Shown one piece after another: positions 45,111-54,480 of a stretch of DNA of 64,000 nucleotides. Numbering within the stretch: position 1 is the first letter of the stretch; every line of letters begins with the position of its first letter. The stretch is taken from positions 595,787-659,786 of the forward strand of contig NZ_JAPZVR010000002.1 of NCBI RefSeq assembly GCF_027622855.1, written 5' to 3'. Origin of the DNA: Glycomyces algeriensis. Its GTDB lineage: Bacteria > Actinomycetota > Actinomycetes > Mycobacteriales > Micromonosporaceae. The notes beneath the pieces are model-generated. The model had not been told where the DNA came from. It saw only the letters and a program-made list of their open reading frames with translations, and did not search any database. A program made the translations under genes and the position numbers.

Positions 45111-46405
45111 GCGAAATCCCTCTGCTCGAACGGCCCCACGGCCACGGTCGTCATCGGCTGCGTCAGGATCTCGGCGGCGACCGCCTTGATCTGCTCCACC
45201 GTCACGGCCTCGATGTCGGCGATGTCCTGCTCCAGGCTCGTGTGCTCGCCGTACAGCAGCTCCTCGCGGCCCAGCGCGTTCATGCGCGAACCGGAGTCCT
45301 CCATCGCCAGCACCATGCCGCCCTTGCTCATGCCCTGGCCGCGCCGCAGCTCCGCCTCGGTGACGCCCTCGGCGGCCACCGTCGCGAGCTCCGCGAGCAC
45401 CAGGTCGCGAACCTGGTGGACCCGGTCCGGGTTGGAGCCGGCGTAGACGCCGAACATGCCCGTGTCCGCGAAGTACGTCGAGAACGAGTACACCGTGTAC
45501 GCCAGGCCGCGCCGCTCGCGCACCGACTGGAACAGCCGCGACGACATGCCGCCGCCGAGGATGTTGTTCAGCACCTCGAAGGCGTCCTTGCGCGGGTCGT
45601 GCCGCGAGAACAGGCGGCAGCCCACCACCAGGTGCGCCTGCTCGGTGTCGTGGTGCTCCACCATGAGCGGCACCGGCGCGGGCAGCAGGTCCTCGTCGTG
45701 GCGGCGCTGGCGCGGCACGTCGGCGCCGCCCAGGATCGGCGCGAACGCCTCCGCCACGAGCTTCACGGTCTCGGCGTGGTCGACCCCGCCCGCCGCGCAC
45801 ACCGTCAGGTTCGGGGCCCGGTAGTGCTGCCGGTAGAAGTCGAAGATCTGGTCGCGGGTGAGCGCCCGGACCGTGTCCGGGTCGCCGGCGATGTCCCGGC
45901 CCAGGGCCCCGTCGCCGAACAGCGCCAGGGAGAACAGCTCGTGCACCACGTCGGACGGCTCGTCGGCGGACGCGGCGATCTCCTCGAGGATCACGTCGCG
46001 CTCGACCTCGACGTCCGCGGCGGTCACGAGCGAGTTGCACATGGCGTCGCCCAGCACGTCGACCGCCATCGGCAGGTCGTCGTCGAGCACGCGCGCGTAG
46101 AAGCAGGTCAGCTCCCGCGCGGTGTACGCGTTCGACTCGCCGCCGACGGCCTCCACGGCCTCGGCGATCTCCGTGGCGGTGCGCTTCTCGGTGCCCTTGA
46201 ACAGCAGGTGCTCCAGGAAGTGCGAGACGCCGGCGAGCTGGGGGGCCTCGTCGCGGGACCCCACGCCGACCCACACGCCCACCGAGGCGGAACGCATGGT
46301 CGGAACGGATTCGGTGAGCACACGCAAACCGCCGGGCAGCACGGTCACTCGGACCGTGCCGCCCAGCGGATCGTCAATCAGCGTGTGAGTCTGGGGTCGA
46401 CTCAT
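45107..46405 (-). CDS. M16 family zinc peptidase (pitrilysin type)
   Basis: A 432-residue insulinase-like peptidase. The inverted zinc motif H62-F-L-E65-H66 is intact in VSHFLEHLLFKGT, and the distal Glu is in the ESNAYTARELTCFYA/EEIAA region. The C-terminal M16 domain (GGGMSSRLFQSVRERRGLAYTV) is present. It lies immediately downstream of pnp and upstream of dapB, as is usual in actinomycetes. The natural substrate is unknown. Confidence 0.93.
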   Translation of the reverse strand: MSRPQTHTLIDDPLGGTVRVTVLPGGLRVLTESVPTMRSASVGVWVGVGSRDEAPQLAGVSHFLEHLLFKGTEKRTATEIAEAVEAVGGESNAYTARELTCFYARVLDDDLPMAVDVLGDAMCNSLVTAADVEVERDVILEEIAASADEPSDVVHELFSLALFGDGALGRDIAGDPDTVRALTRDQIFDFYRQHYRAPNLTVCAAGGVDHAETVKLVAEAFAPILGGADVPRQRRHDEDLLPAPVPLMVEHHDTEQAHLVVGCRLFSRHDPRKDAFEVLNNILGGGMSSRLFQSVRERRGLAYTVYSFSTYFADTGMFGVYAGSNPDRVHQVRDLVLAELATVAAEGVTEAELRRGQGMSKGGMVLAMEDSGSRMNALGREELLYGEHTSLEQDIADIEAVTVEQIKAVAAEILTQPMTTVAVGPFEQRDFA

Positions 46406-48844
46406 TTACTCTTCCGAGCCTCCGCCTTCGTCGCTGCGGCGGGTGCGGCGACGGCGGCGCTCGCCGTCGCTCGAGCCGCCGCGCTCGCCGCCGGAGGCCG
46501 GGCGCTCACTGCGCTCGCCCCCGCCGGAACGCTCGCCGGAGCGCTCGCGGTCGCGGCGCGGGCCGCGGTCACCGCGGTCGCCCCGGTCCCCGCGGGACTC
46601 CTTGCGCTCGGCCGGACGGCCCTTCTTGTACCCCTCGGGCTCCTGGCCCTCCGGGTACACCTTGTCCAGGTAGATCTTGCCGCGGTTGTCGATGTCGCCG
46701 ATCTCGACCTCGACCTTGTCGCCGACGCTCAGCACGTCCTCGACCCGCTCGACGCGCTTGCCGTCGCCGACCTTCGAGATGTGCAGGAGGCCGTCGCGGC
46801 CCGGCGTCAGCGAGATGAACGCGCCGAAGTCGGTGGTCTTGACGACCGTGCCTAGGAACCGGTCCCCCACGTTCGGGAGGGTCGGGTTCGCGATCGCGTT
46901 GATCGTCTCGACCGCGGCCTGAGCGGCCTCGCCGTTCTCCGCCGACACGTAGATCGTGCCGTCGTCCTCGACGGTGATGTCCGCGCCCGTGTCGTCCTGG
47001 ATCTGGTTGATCGTCTGGCCCTTCGGGCCGATGATCGCGCCGATCTTGTCCACGGGGATCTTCAGGGTCGTGATGCGCGGCGCAGTCGCGGCCAGCTCGC
47101 CCGGCTCGCTGATCGCGTCGAGCATGACGTCGAGGATCGCGTGGCGGGCGTCGTTGGCCTGCTGGAGCGCCTGCGCCAGCACGTCCGACGGCAGGCCGTC
47201 GAGCTTCGTGTCCAGCTGCAGGGCCGTCACGAACTCGGCGGTGCCGGCGACCTTGAAGTCCATGTCGCCGTAAGCGTCCTCGGCGCCGAGGATGTCGGTC
47301 AGCGTGACGTACTTGGTCTCGCCGTCGACCTCCTCGGAGATGAGGCCCATCGCGATGCCCGCGACGGGGGCCTTGATCGGCACGCCGGCGTTCATGAGCG
47401 ACATCGTGGACGCGCAGACCGAGCCCATCGAGGTCGAACCGTTGGACGCGAGCGCCTCGGAGACCTGGCGGATCGCGTACGGGAACTCCTCGCGGCTCGG
47501 CAGCACCGGCACGAGGGCGCGCTCGGCGAGCGCGCCGTGGCCGATCTCGCGGCGCTTGGGCGAGCCCACGCGGCCGGTCTCACCGGTCGAGTACGGCGGG
47601 AAGTTGTAGTTGTGCATGTAGCGCTTCTTGCTGACCGGCGACAGCGTGTCGATGGCCTGCTCCATGCGCAGCATGTTCAGCGTGGTGACACCCATGATCT
47701 GGGTCTCGCCGCGCTCGAACAGGGCCGAGCCGTGGACGCGGGGAAGGATCCCGGCCTCGGCGGCGAGCGGCCGGATGTACGCCGGGAGGCGGCCGTCGAT
47801 GCGGACGCCTTCGGTGATGACGCGCTTGCGGACCAGCTTCTTGGTGAGTGAGCGCAGCGAAGCGCCCAGCTCGGCCTCGCGGCCTTCGAAGTCCGCGCCG
47901 AGCTTCTCGAGCATGACCGACTTGACGCGGTCGAGCTCGTCCTGGCGGTCGGTCTTGTCGGCGATCTGCAGCGCCTGGTCGAGCTCGGCCGAGACGGCCG
48001 CTTCGACGGCGGCGAACGCGTCGTCCTGGTAGTCCAGGAAGCGCGGGTAGTCGGCGACGGGCTTCGCGGCGACCTTGGCCAGTTCGGCCTGGGCGCGCAC
48101 GAGCTCGGCGATGACCGGCTTGACGGCCTCGAGGCCGCTCGCGACGACCTCTTCGGTCGGCTTGGTGCCGCCGGCCGCGATGAGGCTGATCGTGTTGTCG
48201 GTGGCCTCGGCCTCGACCATCATGATCGCGACGTCGCCCGAGTCGAGGACCCGGCCGGTGACGATCATGTCGAAGGTGGCCTTCTCGATCTGCTCCAGGG
48301 TCGGGAACGCGACCCAGGTGCCCTCGATGAGGACGATGCGGGTCGAGCCCAGCGGGCCCGAGAAGGGCAGGCCGGCGAGCTGGGTCGACATGGAGGCGCC
48401 GTTCATGGCGACCACGTCGTACTCGTCGCGGGCGTCGACCGAGAGGATCGTGCCGATGACCTGGACCTCGTTGCGCAGACCCGACACGAAGGACGGGCGC
48501 AGGCCGCGGTCGATCAGGCGGCAGGTGAGGATGGCGTTCTCGCTCGGGCGGCCTTCGCGGCGGAAGAACGAGCCCGGGATGCGCCCGGCGGCGTACATCC
48601 GCTCCTCGATGTCCACGGTGAGCGGGAAGAAGTCGAAGTGGTCCTTCGGGTTCTTCGAGGCGGCGGTCGTCGCGAGGACGACGGTGTCGTCCATCTGGAC
48701 GATCGCGGAGCCCTGGGCCAGCTTGGCCAGGCGGCCGGTGCTGAAGACGATCTTGCGGGTGCCGAAGGCGCCGTTGTCGATCACGGCGGTGGCGTGGTGC
48801 TCCCCGAGGTTGAAGGCCTCGGGTGTCCGTTCGTTATCGGACAT
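46406..48844 (-). CDS. pnp: Polyribonucleotide nucleotidyltransferase (PNPase)
   Basis: An 812-residue 3'-5' phosphorolytic RNase, also an RNA-polymerase when ADP-rich. Two RNase-PH cores are present ([12 protein letters not shown] with [16 protein letters not shown]; and GERGE-type [26 protein letters not shown]). The KH ([17 protein letters not shown]) and S1 ([19 protein letters not shown]) domains follow, with an Arg/Gly/Ser/Glu tail. The start at 48844 has AAAGGAG upstream. It is normally next to rpsO, but a TnpB element intervenes here. Confidence 0.96.
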   Translation of the reverse strand: MSDNERTPEAFNLGEHHATAVIDNGAFGTRKIVFSTGRLAKLAQGSAIVQMDDTVVLATTAASKNPKDHFDFFPLTVDIEERMYAAGRIPGSFFRREGRPSENAILTCRLIDRGLRPSFVSGLRNEVQVIGTILSVDARDEYDVVAMNGASMSTQLAGLPFSGPLGSTRIVLIEGTWVAFPTLEQIEKATFDMIVTGRVLDSGDVAIMMVEAEATDNTISLIAAGGTKPTEEVVASGLEAVKPVIAELVRAQAELAKVAAKPVADYPRFLDYQDDAFAAVEAAVSAELDQALQIADKTDRQDELDRVKSVMLEKLGADFEGREAELGASLRSLTKKLVRKRVITEGVRIDGRLPAYIRPLAAEAGILPRVHGSALFERGETQIMGVTTLNMLRMEQAIDTLSPVSKKRYMHNYNFPPYSTGETGRVGSPKRREIGHGALAERALVPVLPSREEFPYAIRQVSEALASNGSTSMGSVCASTMSLMNAGVPIKAPVAGIAMGLISEEVDGETKYVTLTDILGAEDAYGDMDFKVAGTAEFVTALQLDTKLDGLPSDVLAQALQQANDARHAILDVMLDAISEPGELAATAPRITTLKIPVDKIGAIIGPKGQTINQIQDDTGADITVEDDGTIYVSAENGEAAQAAVETINAIANPTLPNVGDRFLGTVVKTTDFGAFISLTPGRDGLLHISKVGDGKRVERVEDVLSVGDKVEVEIGDIDNRGKIYLDKVYPEGQEPEGYKKGRPAERKESRGDRGDRGDRGPRRDRERSGERSGGGERSERPASGGERGGSSDGERRRRRTRRSDEGGGSEE

Positions 48845-49198
48845 AGAGTGTCGATCTCCTTTTGCAGTGCAGCGCACTGCGTCGTTCGGAATGCGGCTCG
48901 CCTGCGCGCTTTTCCGGTCTTCGATCGAAGCACTCGGAAGCTCGGTCCCGCGTCGTGCGGGACGTTCCGGATGCCACTACCGAGGACCGGGGCGGTCTCT
49001 GGCGGGCCGCGCCGCGCCTCCCTGAGGCGCCGCGGTCGAGCGTGTGCTCAGCCCCCACCATACTTGACATCCTCGCCTCCCCGAAGGAAAGGTGATCCCC
49101 GGCTTGCGGGTCGCCTACGGCGGCCCATCCACGGGTGGGTTCCTGTTTCGACGCCCGTTGCCCAGTCTCCCGGGTCTGACACAGGCTCCGCAGGCGTT
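48845..49198. other. Region between pnp and the TnpB gene
   Basis: No gene is supported. From ~49064 to 49198 it is the 3' (right) end of the TnpB element on the minus strand, where the omega RNA and terminal hairpins lie. From 48845 to ~49063 is pnp leader/promoter DNA, GC-rich, without a clear terminator for rpsO. Confidence 0.55.
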
Positions 49199-50430
49199 TC
49201 ACGTGTCCGCCAGCCCGGCGGCCACGAGACGCTTACCTTCACGTCTGATGTTGATCTCTGCGTTGACATCCCTGTCATGGTGCGCGCCACACCCACATCG
49301 CCACGCACGATGCTTCAGGCCCGCCAAGCCGCTCGGCCCTGTCAAGGCCCCGCAGGTCGAACACAACCGGGTGGAGGGAAAGTACCGGTCGATTTTCACA
49401 AAGGTACGGCCCGCCCTGGACGCCTTGGATTCGAGCCGGGTGAGGAACATGCCGAACCCGGCATCAAGCATCGACTTCGCCATCCGACCTCGAACGAGAC
49501 CCTTGACATGCAGATCTTCGACATAGAGAGCTTGGTTCTCGCTCACCAGCGCCTTGATCTGCTTGTCGATCCAGTCGGACCGTGTGTGCTTGATCTTCTC
49601 GTGGACCTTCGCCACCCGCAAGCGGGCTTTGCCCCGGTTGGCAGAGCCCTTCGCCTTTCGGGACAGGGCTCGCTGCGATTTCTTGAGCTTGCGCTCCAAC
49701 CGCCGAAAGAACCGCGGGTTGTCGATCACCTTCCCGCCTCGGAGCACCGCGAAGTCCTTCAAGCCGAGGTCGATCCCGGTCTCCGCCTCCGGATCGGAGA
49801 GCGGTTCCAGCAGCTCCGCTCCGTCATCGACGGTCACGACGAAGCTGACGAAGAACTTCCCAGTCGGTGTCTTCATCACCGTCACGCTCGACGGTGCCGA
49901 AGGCAGTTTCCGAGACCACACCACCTTGAGAGCACCGATCTTCGCCAGATAAAGGCGACCGTTCGGGCGCAGAGTGAACCCGTTGCGAGTGAATCGCGCG
50001 CTTTGTGCTCCAGTGCGGCGCTTGAACTGCGGCGGCCCGACTCGGCCACCGTTGCGTCTGCCCGACAACGAGTCGAAGAAGTTGCGATAGGCCGCATGGC
50101 AGTCTCGCAGCGACTGCTGAAGCGGCACGTTCGAGACGTCCGCCAGCCACCGACGTTCAGCGGTGCGCTTCGCCTCAGTTATCAGGGTCCTGTCCAAGAC
50201 CGCCAGGGACGGATGCGGCAGTCGTTGCCGGAATGCCGCCTCGCGGGCCGCGACCGCATCGTTCCAGACCGTGCGCACACATCCGAAGGTCCGCGCGAGC
50301 ATCACTCGCTGCGGAGCCGTCGGGTAGACCCTGAACCGGTATCGGAGCAGCACACGAGTACTAACGACCGCCCGCACGATGCGAAACGGCCTCGTTGGCA
50401 TGGCCGCGCTCACAAGCCCGCTTGACGGGG
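49064..50430 (-). mobile_element. Solo IS605/IS1341-type TnpB element
   Basis: It holds one gene, tnpB, with no tnpA within it. The minus-strand end after tnpB carries a TTCCTTCGGGGAGGCGAGG hairpin and GGATGTCAAG at ~49061-49072, a typical IS605-like right end and omega RNA 3' region. GTCAAG also occurs at the left flank (CCCCGTCAAGCGGG, ~50417-50430). Boundaries are approximate. Without TnpA it would need a helper to move. Confidence 0.75.
49199..50353 (-). CDS. tnpB: RNA-guided endonuclease TnpB
   Basis: About 384 residues (GTG 50353; an ORF start further upstream at 50413 is less likely, as TnpB usually begins with LLRYRFRVYPT). The RuvC-like triad is in GIDLGLKDFAVL (Asp), YVEDLHVKGL (Glu) and HHDRDVNAE (Asp). 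The zinc knuckle is CSTCG...CGCG, with paired Cys. The three catalytic positions are intact, so it should be active. TnpB cuts DNA with an omega RNA made from the element's 3' end and protects the element by recutting empty sites. Confidence 0.92.
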   Translation of the reverse strand: MLLRYRFRVYPTAPQRVMLARTFGCVRTVWNDAVAAREAAFRQRLPHPSLAVLDRTLITEAKRTAERRWLADVSNVPLQQSLRDCHAAYRNFFDSLSGRRNGGRVGPPQFKRRTGAQSARFTRNGFTLRPNGRLYLAKIGALKVVWSRKLPSAPSSVTVMKTPTGKFFVSFVVTVDDGAELLEPLSDPEAETGIDLGLKDFAVLRGGKVIDNPRFFRRLERKLKKSQRALSRKAKGSANRGKARLRVAKVHEKIKHTRSDWIDKQIKALVSENQALYVEDLHVKGLVRGRMAKSMLDAGFGMFLTRLESKASRAGRTFVKIDRYFPSTRLCSTCGALTGPSGLAGLKHRAWRCGCGAHHDRDVNAEINIRREGKRLVAAGLADT

Positions 50431-50436
50431 TACGCG

Positions 50437-50468
50437 AAAGGGAGCGGCCCTGGTGGGCCGCTCCCTTT
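50437..50468 (-). terminator. Terminator downstream of rpsO
   Basis: A 14-bp perfect stem (AAAGGGAGCGGCCC at 50437-50450 with 50455-50468) and a 4-base loop. On the minus strand it comes right after rpsO and has T residues in the arm. It could insulate rpsO from the TnpB element. Confidence 0.83.
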
Positions 50469-50479
50469 ACAAGTCGCGA

Positions 50480-50755
50480 TTAAGCGTTGTCGCGGATGCC
50501 GAGCTTCTCGATGAGGGCACGGTAGCGCGTGATGTCTTCCTTCTTCAGGTACTTGAGAAGGCGGCGGCGCTTGCCGACCAGGAGGAGCAGGCCACGACGC
50601 GAGTGGTGGTCGTGCTTGTGCTCCTGCACGTGGGCGGTGAGCTCGCGGATGCGGGTCGTCAGGATCGCGACCTGGACGTCGGTGGAACCCGAGTCGCCCT
50701 CACTGGTCGCGTATTCCTTGATGATCGCGGCCTTCTTTTCAGCGTCGAGCGCCAT
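50480..50755 (-). CDS. rpsO: 30S ribosomal protein S15
   Basis: 91 residues, a core small-subunit protein that binds 16S rRNA helix 22. Sequence [34 protein letters not shown] and [20 protein letters not shown] is canonical. It usually precedes pnp; here ~1.6 kb with TnpB separates them. It is preceded by ribF on the same strand. Confidence 0.97.
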   Translation of the reverse strand: MALDAEKKAAIIKEYATSEGDSGSTDVQVAILTTRIRELTAHVQEHKHDHHSRRGLLLLVGKRRRLLKYLKKEDITRYRALIEKLGIRDNA

Positions 50756-50840
50756 GTTCGAACACCCTTTCATGGTTACGGCCAACCCGCGGTGTCGAGC
50801 AGGCTGGTCACTTGGACAACCTGACCAGGCTAACAGGGCG

Positions 50841-51806
50841 TCAGCCCAGGTCCAAAGCCCGGCGGGTGTCTGCGACGTCGGTCTCGATCTGCTCGATGAG
50901 CGGCTCGATCCCGGTGAAGGTGATCTGGCCCCGCAGGCGGGCGGTGAAGTCGAGCCGCACGTGCTCGCCGTAGAGGTCGCCGTCGAAGTCGAGCAGGTGC
51001 GCCTCGACCGTGCGCGCGGTGCCCTCGAAGGTGGGGTTCGTGCCGACGCTGATCGCGGCGGCGTGCCGGTGCGCGTCGTGGTGGAACCAGCCCGCGTAGA
51101 CCCCGTCAGCGGGGATCGCCGCGCCGGGCGTCCAGTCGATGTTCGCGGTCGGGAAGCCCAGCGCGGTCCCGCCGCGCCCGGCCCCGTGGACCACCGTGCC
51201 CTCGATGCCGTAGTCGCGGCCGAGCAGCACCGCGGCCTCCGCGACGTCCCCGGCGGCGATGAGGCCGCGCACTCGGGTCGACGAGAACGCTTCCTCCTCC
51301 TTCGGCGAAGCTTGCGAGCCGTCAATTGGCTCAGTTGCGGTGAGCGTCTGCGGCAGGACCTCGAACTCGAACTCCTCGCCGAGCTCGGCGAGCTTCTTGA
51401 CGTCGCCGGCGGCCTTGTGGCCGAAGCGCCAGTTCTCGCCCACGACCACGGCCTTGGCGTGCAGTCCGCCGACGAGGACGTGCCGCACGAAGTAGTCCGG
51501 GCTCAGCTGCGAGAGCTCTTTCGTGAACGGCAGCACGCACACTGCGTCGACGCCGAGCGCGCCGAGCAGTTCGATGCGCCGCTCGATGCCGGTGAGCTGC
51601 GTCGGCATCGCGTGCGGGGCGACCACTGCGGTCGGATGAGGATCGAAGGTGACGACGACGCAGCGGGCCCCGCGCTCGGCCGCGGCCTTGACGGCGGTGC
51701 GGACGAGGGCCGCATGGCCCCGGTGCACCCCGTCGAACACGCCGATGGCGACGACGGAGGCGGGCCAGCCCTCGGGGGTCGCGTCTATTCCACGCCAGGT
51801 TTCCAC
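50841..51806 (-). CDS. ribF: Bifunctional riboflavin kinase/FAD synthetase
   Basis: A 321-residue enzyme that makes FMN and FAD. The FAD-synthetase nucleotidyltransferase part has [17 protein letters not shown] and [13 protein letters not shown]; the later [14 protein letters not shown] is the end of that domain. The riboflavin kinase domain has [19 protein letters not shown]. Between residues ~165 and 185, [15 protein letters not shown] is encoded by a dispersed repeat copy, replacing the usual short linker before SSTR. The enzyme otherwise looks intact. Confidence 0.94.
   Translation of the reverse strand: METWRGIDATPEGWPASVVAIGVFDGVHRGHAALVRTAVKAAAERGARCVVVTFDPHPTAVVAPHAMPTQLTGIERRIELLGALGVDAVCVLPFTKELSQLSPDYFVRHVLVGGLHAKAVVVGENWRFGHKAAGDVKKLAELGEEFEFEVLPQTLTATEPIDGSQASPKEEEAFSSTRVRGLIAAGDVAEAAVLLGRDYGIEGTVVHGAGRGGTALGFPTANIDWTPGAAIPADGVYAGWFHHDAHRHAAAISVGTNPTFEGTARTVEAHLLDFDGDLYGEHVRLDFTARLRGQITFTGIEPLIEQIETDVADTRRALDLG
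51299..51336. repeat. Dispersed repeat copy inside ribF
   Basis: CTTCGGCGAAGCTTGCGAGCCGTCAATTGGCTCAG lies within the coding sequence and stays in frame (the protein reads [15 protein letters not shown]). It matches the intergenic copy at 26676-26716 over most of its length. Confidence 0.75.
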
Positions 51807-51876
51807 GGTCCAGATCTTGCCACTCCCGCAGCGCGGACGGCGCCGTGATGGGGCGGCAGTGATGCAAGCGTGTTCC

Positions 51877-52119
51877 CTAGAGCATCAGCGACTGGTCCGC
51901 GTTCCCGCCCGACGCGAAGATGAGGAGCAGCAGCACCCCCACGGCCACCACCAGCAGCATGCCGACGAACAGCCAGCCGGCGCTCGCCGGCTCGGCCAGT
52001 CGGGGCTGCTCCTCGGCGAGGACCTGCGGTTCCGGGTGGTCGGGCTCCTGACGGGCCTGTTCAGAAAGGCTGTTGCGGAATTCCTCGGGCAGTTCTCCTT
52101 CGGCGGCGCTCATACTCAT
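51877..52119 (-). CDS. Small single-pass membrane protein
   Basis: An 80-residue protein; ATG 52119 has AGGAG six bases upstream. Residues ~1-45 are acidic/Pro-rich and cytosolic (SAAEGELPEEFRNSLSE), and one helix (~48-70) follows, with a short outer tail. No domain is recognised. It is transcribed away from the PLD-like gene. Confidence 0.7.
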   Translation of the reverse strand: MSMSAAEGELPEEFRNSLSEQARQEPDHPEPQVLAEEQPRLAEPASAGWLFVGMLLVVAVGVLLLLIFASGGNADQSLML

Positions 52120-52369
52120 GACGACTCCTGACTGCACTGGTCGTGACGGCATTGCGAGTGGGGACCTCTGATCAATTGTTGAGAAATAGTCGGCTATCCG
52201 ACCGTCGTTTCCAGGAATCCGCCTGACAACAACCGCATTTCGCCCTCGTGGAAATTACACGGCCGTGACCGCCCTACCATGCGAAACGTCCGGTACCCGC
52301 CCGAAAGCCCGCCACCGCCCCGAACCCGTGCCATGTTCAGGTCTCAGCCACCGCAGAACGGAGGACCGG

Positions 52370-53479
52370 ATGAACCGGAGCATCATCGCCATGGCGGCGG
52401 CGGGCGCGCTGCTCGCGGCACTGACATTGACCATTTCGGACGAGGCCGACGGGGCCGGCACCGGCTGCGCCCGGACCGGCGGCTACACGATGTGCGGCAC
52501 CGATCCGAACGGCACCGAGGACACCTCGATCGTCAGCGAGATCGCCCGGCAGGTCGACGCCACAGGGGAGGGTGACACGATCCGCGCCGCCGTCTTCCAG
52601 TGGACGCTCGACGCGCCCGTGGCGCCGCTGGCGAACGCCATGGTCGCCGCCGAGAAGCGCGGTGTGGACGTGCAGGCCGTGCTCGGCACCCGCTCCGACA
52701 AGCCGTCCGCGAACGACCCGGTCATCGGCAAGCTCAAGGCAGCCGGGGTGAAGGTCCGCCAGTGCCCGGGCGCCTGCCTGCCGAACGCGGACGGGACCCG
52801 CAAGGGCCCCATGCACAACCGGTTCTTCCTCATCGAGCAGGGCGGCGCGCCCACGGTGCTCGTGACGAGCTTCAGCTTCTTCCGGTCGCAGACGACCCAG
52901 TCGCACAACCTCCTCGGCGTCCACGGCGACCGGGGCCTGTTCGACTTCTACACGTCGTTCTGGAACCGGCTGTACGCCGGGAACTGGAACGGCTGGACCG
53001 ACAAGGACAAGGGCACCACCGGCAGTCTCGCGCGGGCGTGGGTGTTCGCGCGCGGCAGCGACGCGGTGGCCGAGCAGCTCGGGGAGATCACCGGGTGCGC
53101 CCCGGGCGACCGGGTGCTGGTGGCGCACGCGAACTTCCAGTCGAACCGTCCGTCCGTGCGGACCCAGCTCGACCGCATCCAGGGGCTGGGCTGCACCGTG
53201 CGGGTGGTGGTGCTCGACGCCGAGACGTCGAGTCCGCGATGGATCGAGGAGCAGCTCGGTTCGAGCAATGTGAAGGTGCACGACGCGCACCGGAACAAGT
53301 ACATCGTGGCGGAGGCGAGCTTCGGCGGGACGCACCGCGCGGTGGTGCTGACCGGGACGCACAACCTGAACGGCAACGGCATGAAGCACGCGGACGACAA
53401 CCTGCTGCGGGTCGCGGACCAGGACGTGGCCGACCGCTATGCGCAGCACTTCCAGCGCTTGTGGAACGGCGGCTGGTAG
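52370..53479 (+). CDS. Secreted phospholipase D-like protein
   Basis: A 369-residue exported protein; ATG 52370 has GGAGG upstream. The signal peptide is ~1-29. Two PLD-like halves are seen: the first with GPMHNRFFLIEQ, the second with HDAHRNKYIVAE, followed by TGTHNLNGNG. The first HKD motif has Arg in place of Lys (HNR), and the second has His and Lys spaced one further apart than the usual HxK. So it is PLD-like in fold, but phosphodiesterase activity is uncertain. Confidence 0.83.
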   Translation: MNRSIIAMAAAGALLAALTLTISDEADGAGTGCARTGGYTMCGTDPNGTEDTSIVSEIARQVDATGEGDTIRAAVFQWTLDAPVAPLANAMVAAEKRGVDVQAVLGTRSDKPSANDPVIGKLKAAGVKVRQCPGACLPNADGTRKGPMHNRFFLIEQGGAPTVLVTSFSFFRSQTTQSHNLLGVHGDRGLFDFYTSFWNRLYAGNWNGWTDKDKGTTGSLARAWVFARGSDAVAEQLGEITGCAPGDRVLVAHANFQSNRPSVRTQLDRIQGLGCTVRVVVLDAETSSPRWIEEQLGSSNVKVHDAHRNKYIVAEASFGGTHRAVVLTGTHNLNGNGMKHADDNLLRVADQDVADRYAQHFQRLWNGGW

Positions 53480-53484
53480 ACCGA

Positions 53485-53512
53485 AAGGGAGGGGCCTCGC
53501 GGCCCCTCCCTT
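53485..53512. terminator. Terminator between PLD-like gene and ABC permease
   Basis: A 12-bp perfect stem (53485-53496 with 53501-53512), loop TCGC, between convergent stops. Confidence 0.83.
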
Positions 53513-53526
53513 CGCTCGTGGTCGCG

Positions 53527-54480
53527 CTAGCCCTTGACGGAGCCCGCCAGCAGCCCGCGCACGAAGTAGCGCTGGAGCAGCAGGAACACCAGGAGCGGCA
53601 CGATGATCGCGAGGAAGCCCGCCGCCGGCAGGCGGGTCCAGTTGTTGCCCCAGCTGCCGGCCATGTCGCCGAGGACCGCGGTGAGCGGCCGGGTGGCCTC
53701 GCCGCCGCCGAAGGTGCGGCCGACCAGGAAGTCGTTCCACACCCACAGGAACTGGAAGATCGCGATGGACGCGATCGCCGGGGTCACCAGCGGCAGGACC
53801 ACCTTGCGGAAGATCTGCGAGTGGGTCGCGCCGTCGATCCGGGCGGCCTCCATGACGTCGCCCGGGAGTTCCCGCATGAAGTTGTGCAGCAGGAAGATCG
53901 CGAGCGGCAGCCCGAAGATCGCGTGCGCGATCCAGACTTGCACGATCGTGTTCACGCCCTCGAGCTCCCAGGCGGGCGTGATGGTCACGCCGCCGATGTG
54001 GAGGCCCTGGCTGAAGAACGACAGGAGCGGGATGAGCGCCATCTGGAGCGGGACGACCTGCAGCGCGAAGATCGCGATGTACAGGAAGTTCCGGCCCTTG
54101 AAGTCGATCCAGGACAGCGCGTAGGCCGCCATGGCCGCGAACACCACCGGGATGACCACGCCGGGGATGGTGATGACGATCGTGTTGATGAGGTTGCGGA
54201 TGAGCCCGCCGCCCTGCGTGTTCGAGTACAGGACGTAGTTGTAGGTCTCCAGCGTGGCCGAGCCCGGGTTGGTGAAGAACATCCACCAGCCGGACGCGTT
54301 GATGTCGTCCTCGGGGCGCAGCGACGAGATGAAGAGCCCGGCGGTCGGGATCGTCCACAGTGCTGCGATGACGAGCGCGACGATGCTCGCGGCCCGGCTG
54401 GAGAAGACGCGGCGCAGGCGCGCGCCGCGGGTCTCGCCGATCCGGGAGGCCTTTTCCTGCGCTTTGGTGTCGACGCTCAT
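53527..54480 (-). CDS. Carbohydrate ABC transporter permease (MalG/AglG type)
   Basis: A 317-residue permease with six hydrophobic helices. The EAA loop is EAARIDGATHSQIFRKVVLPL, the contact to the ATPase. A long ~60-residue loop with a Trp/Asn-rich stretch after helix 1 is typical of the MalG/AglG branch. The stop of the upstream permease overlaps its ATG (54477-54480). No ATPase gene is present, so a shared MsiK-type ATPase probably energises it (inference). Confidence 0.92.
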   Translation of the reverse strand: MSVDTKAQEKASRIGETRGARLRRVFSSRAASIVALVIAALWTIPTAGLFISSLRPEDDINASGWWMFFTNPGSATLETYNYVLYSNTQGGGLIRNLINTIVITIPGVVIPVVFAAMAAYALSWIDFKGRNFLYIAIFALQVVPLQMALIPLLSFFSQGLHIGGVTITPAWELEGVNTIVQVWIAHAIFGLPLAIFLLHNFMRELPGDVMEAARIDGATHSQIFRKVVLPLVTPAIASIAIFQFLWVWNDFLVGRTFGGGEATRPLTAVLGDMAGSWGNNWTRLPAAGFLAIIVPLLVFLLLQRYFVRGLLAGSVKG

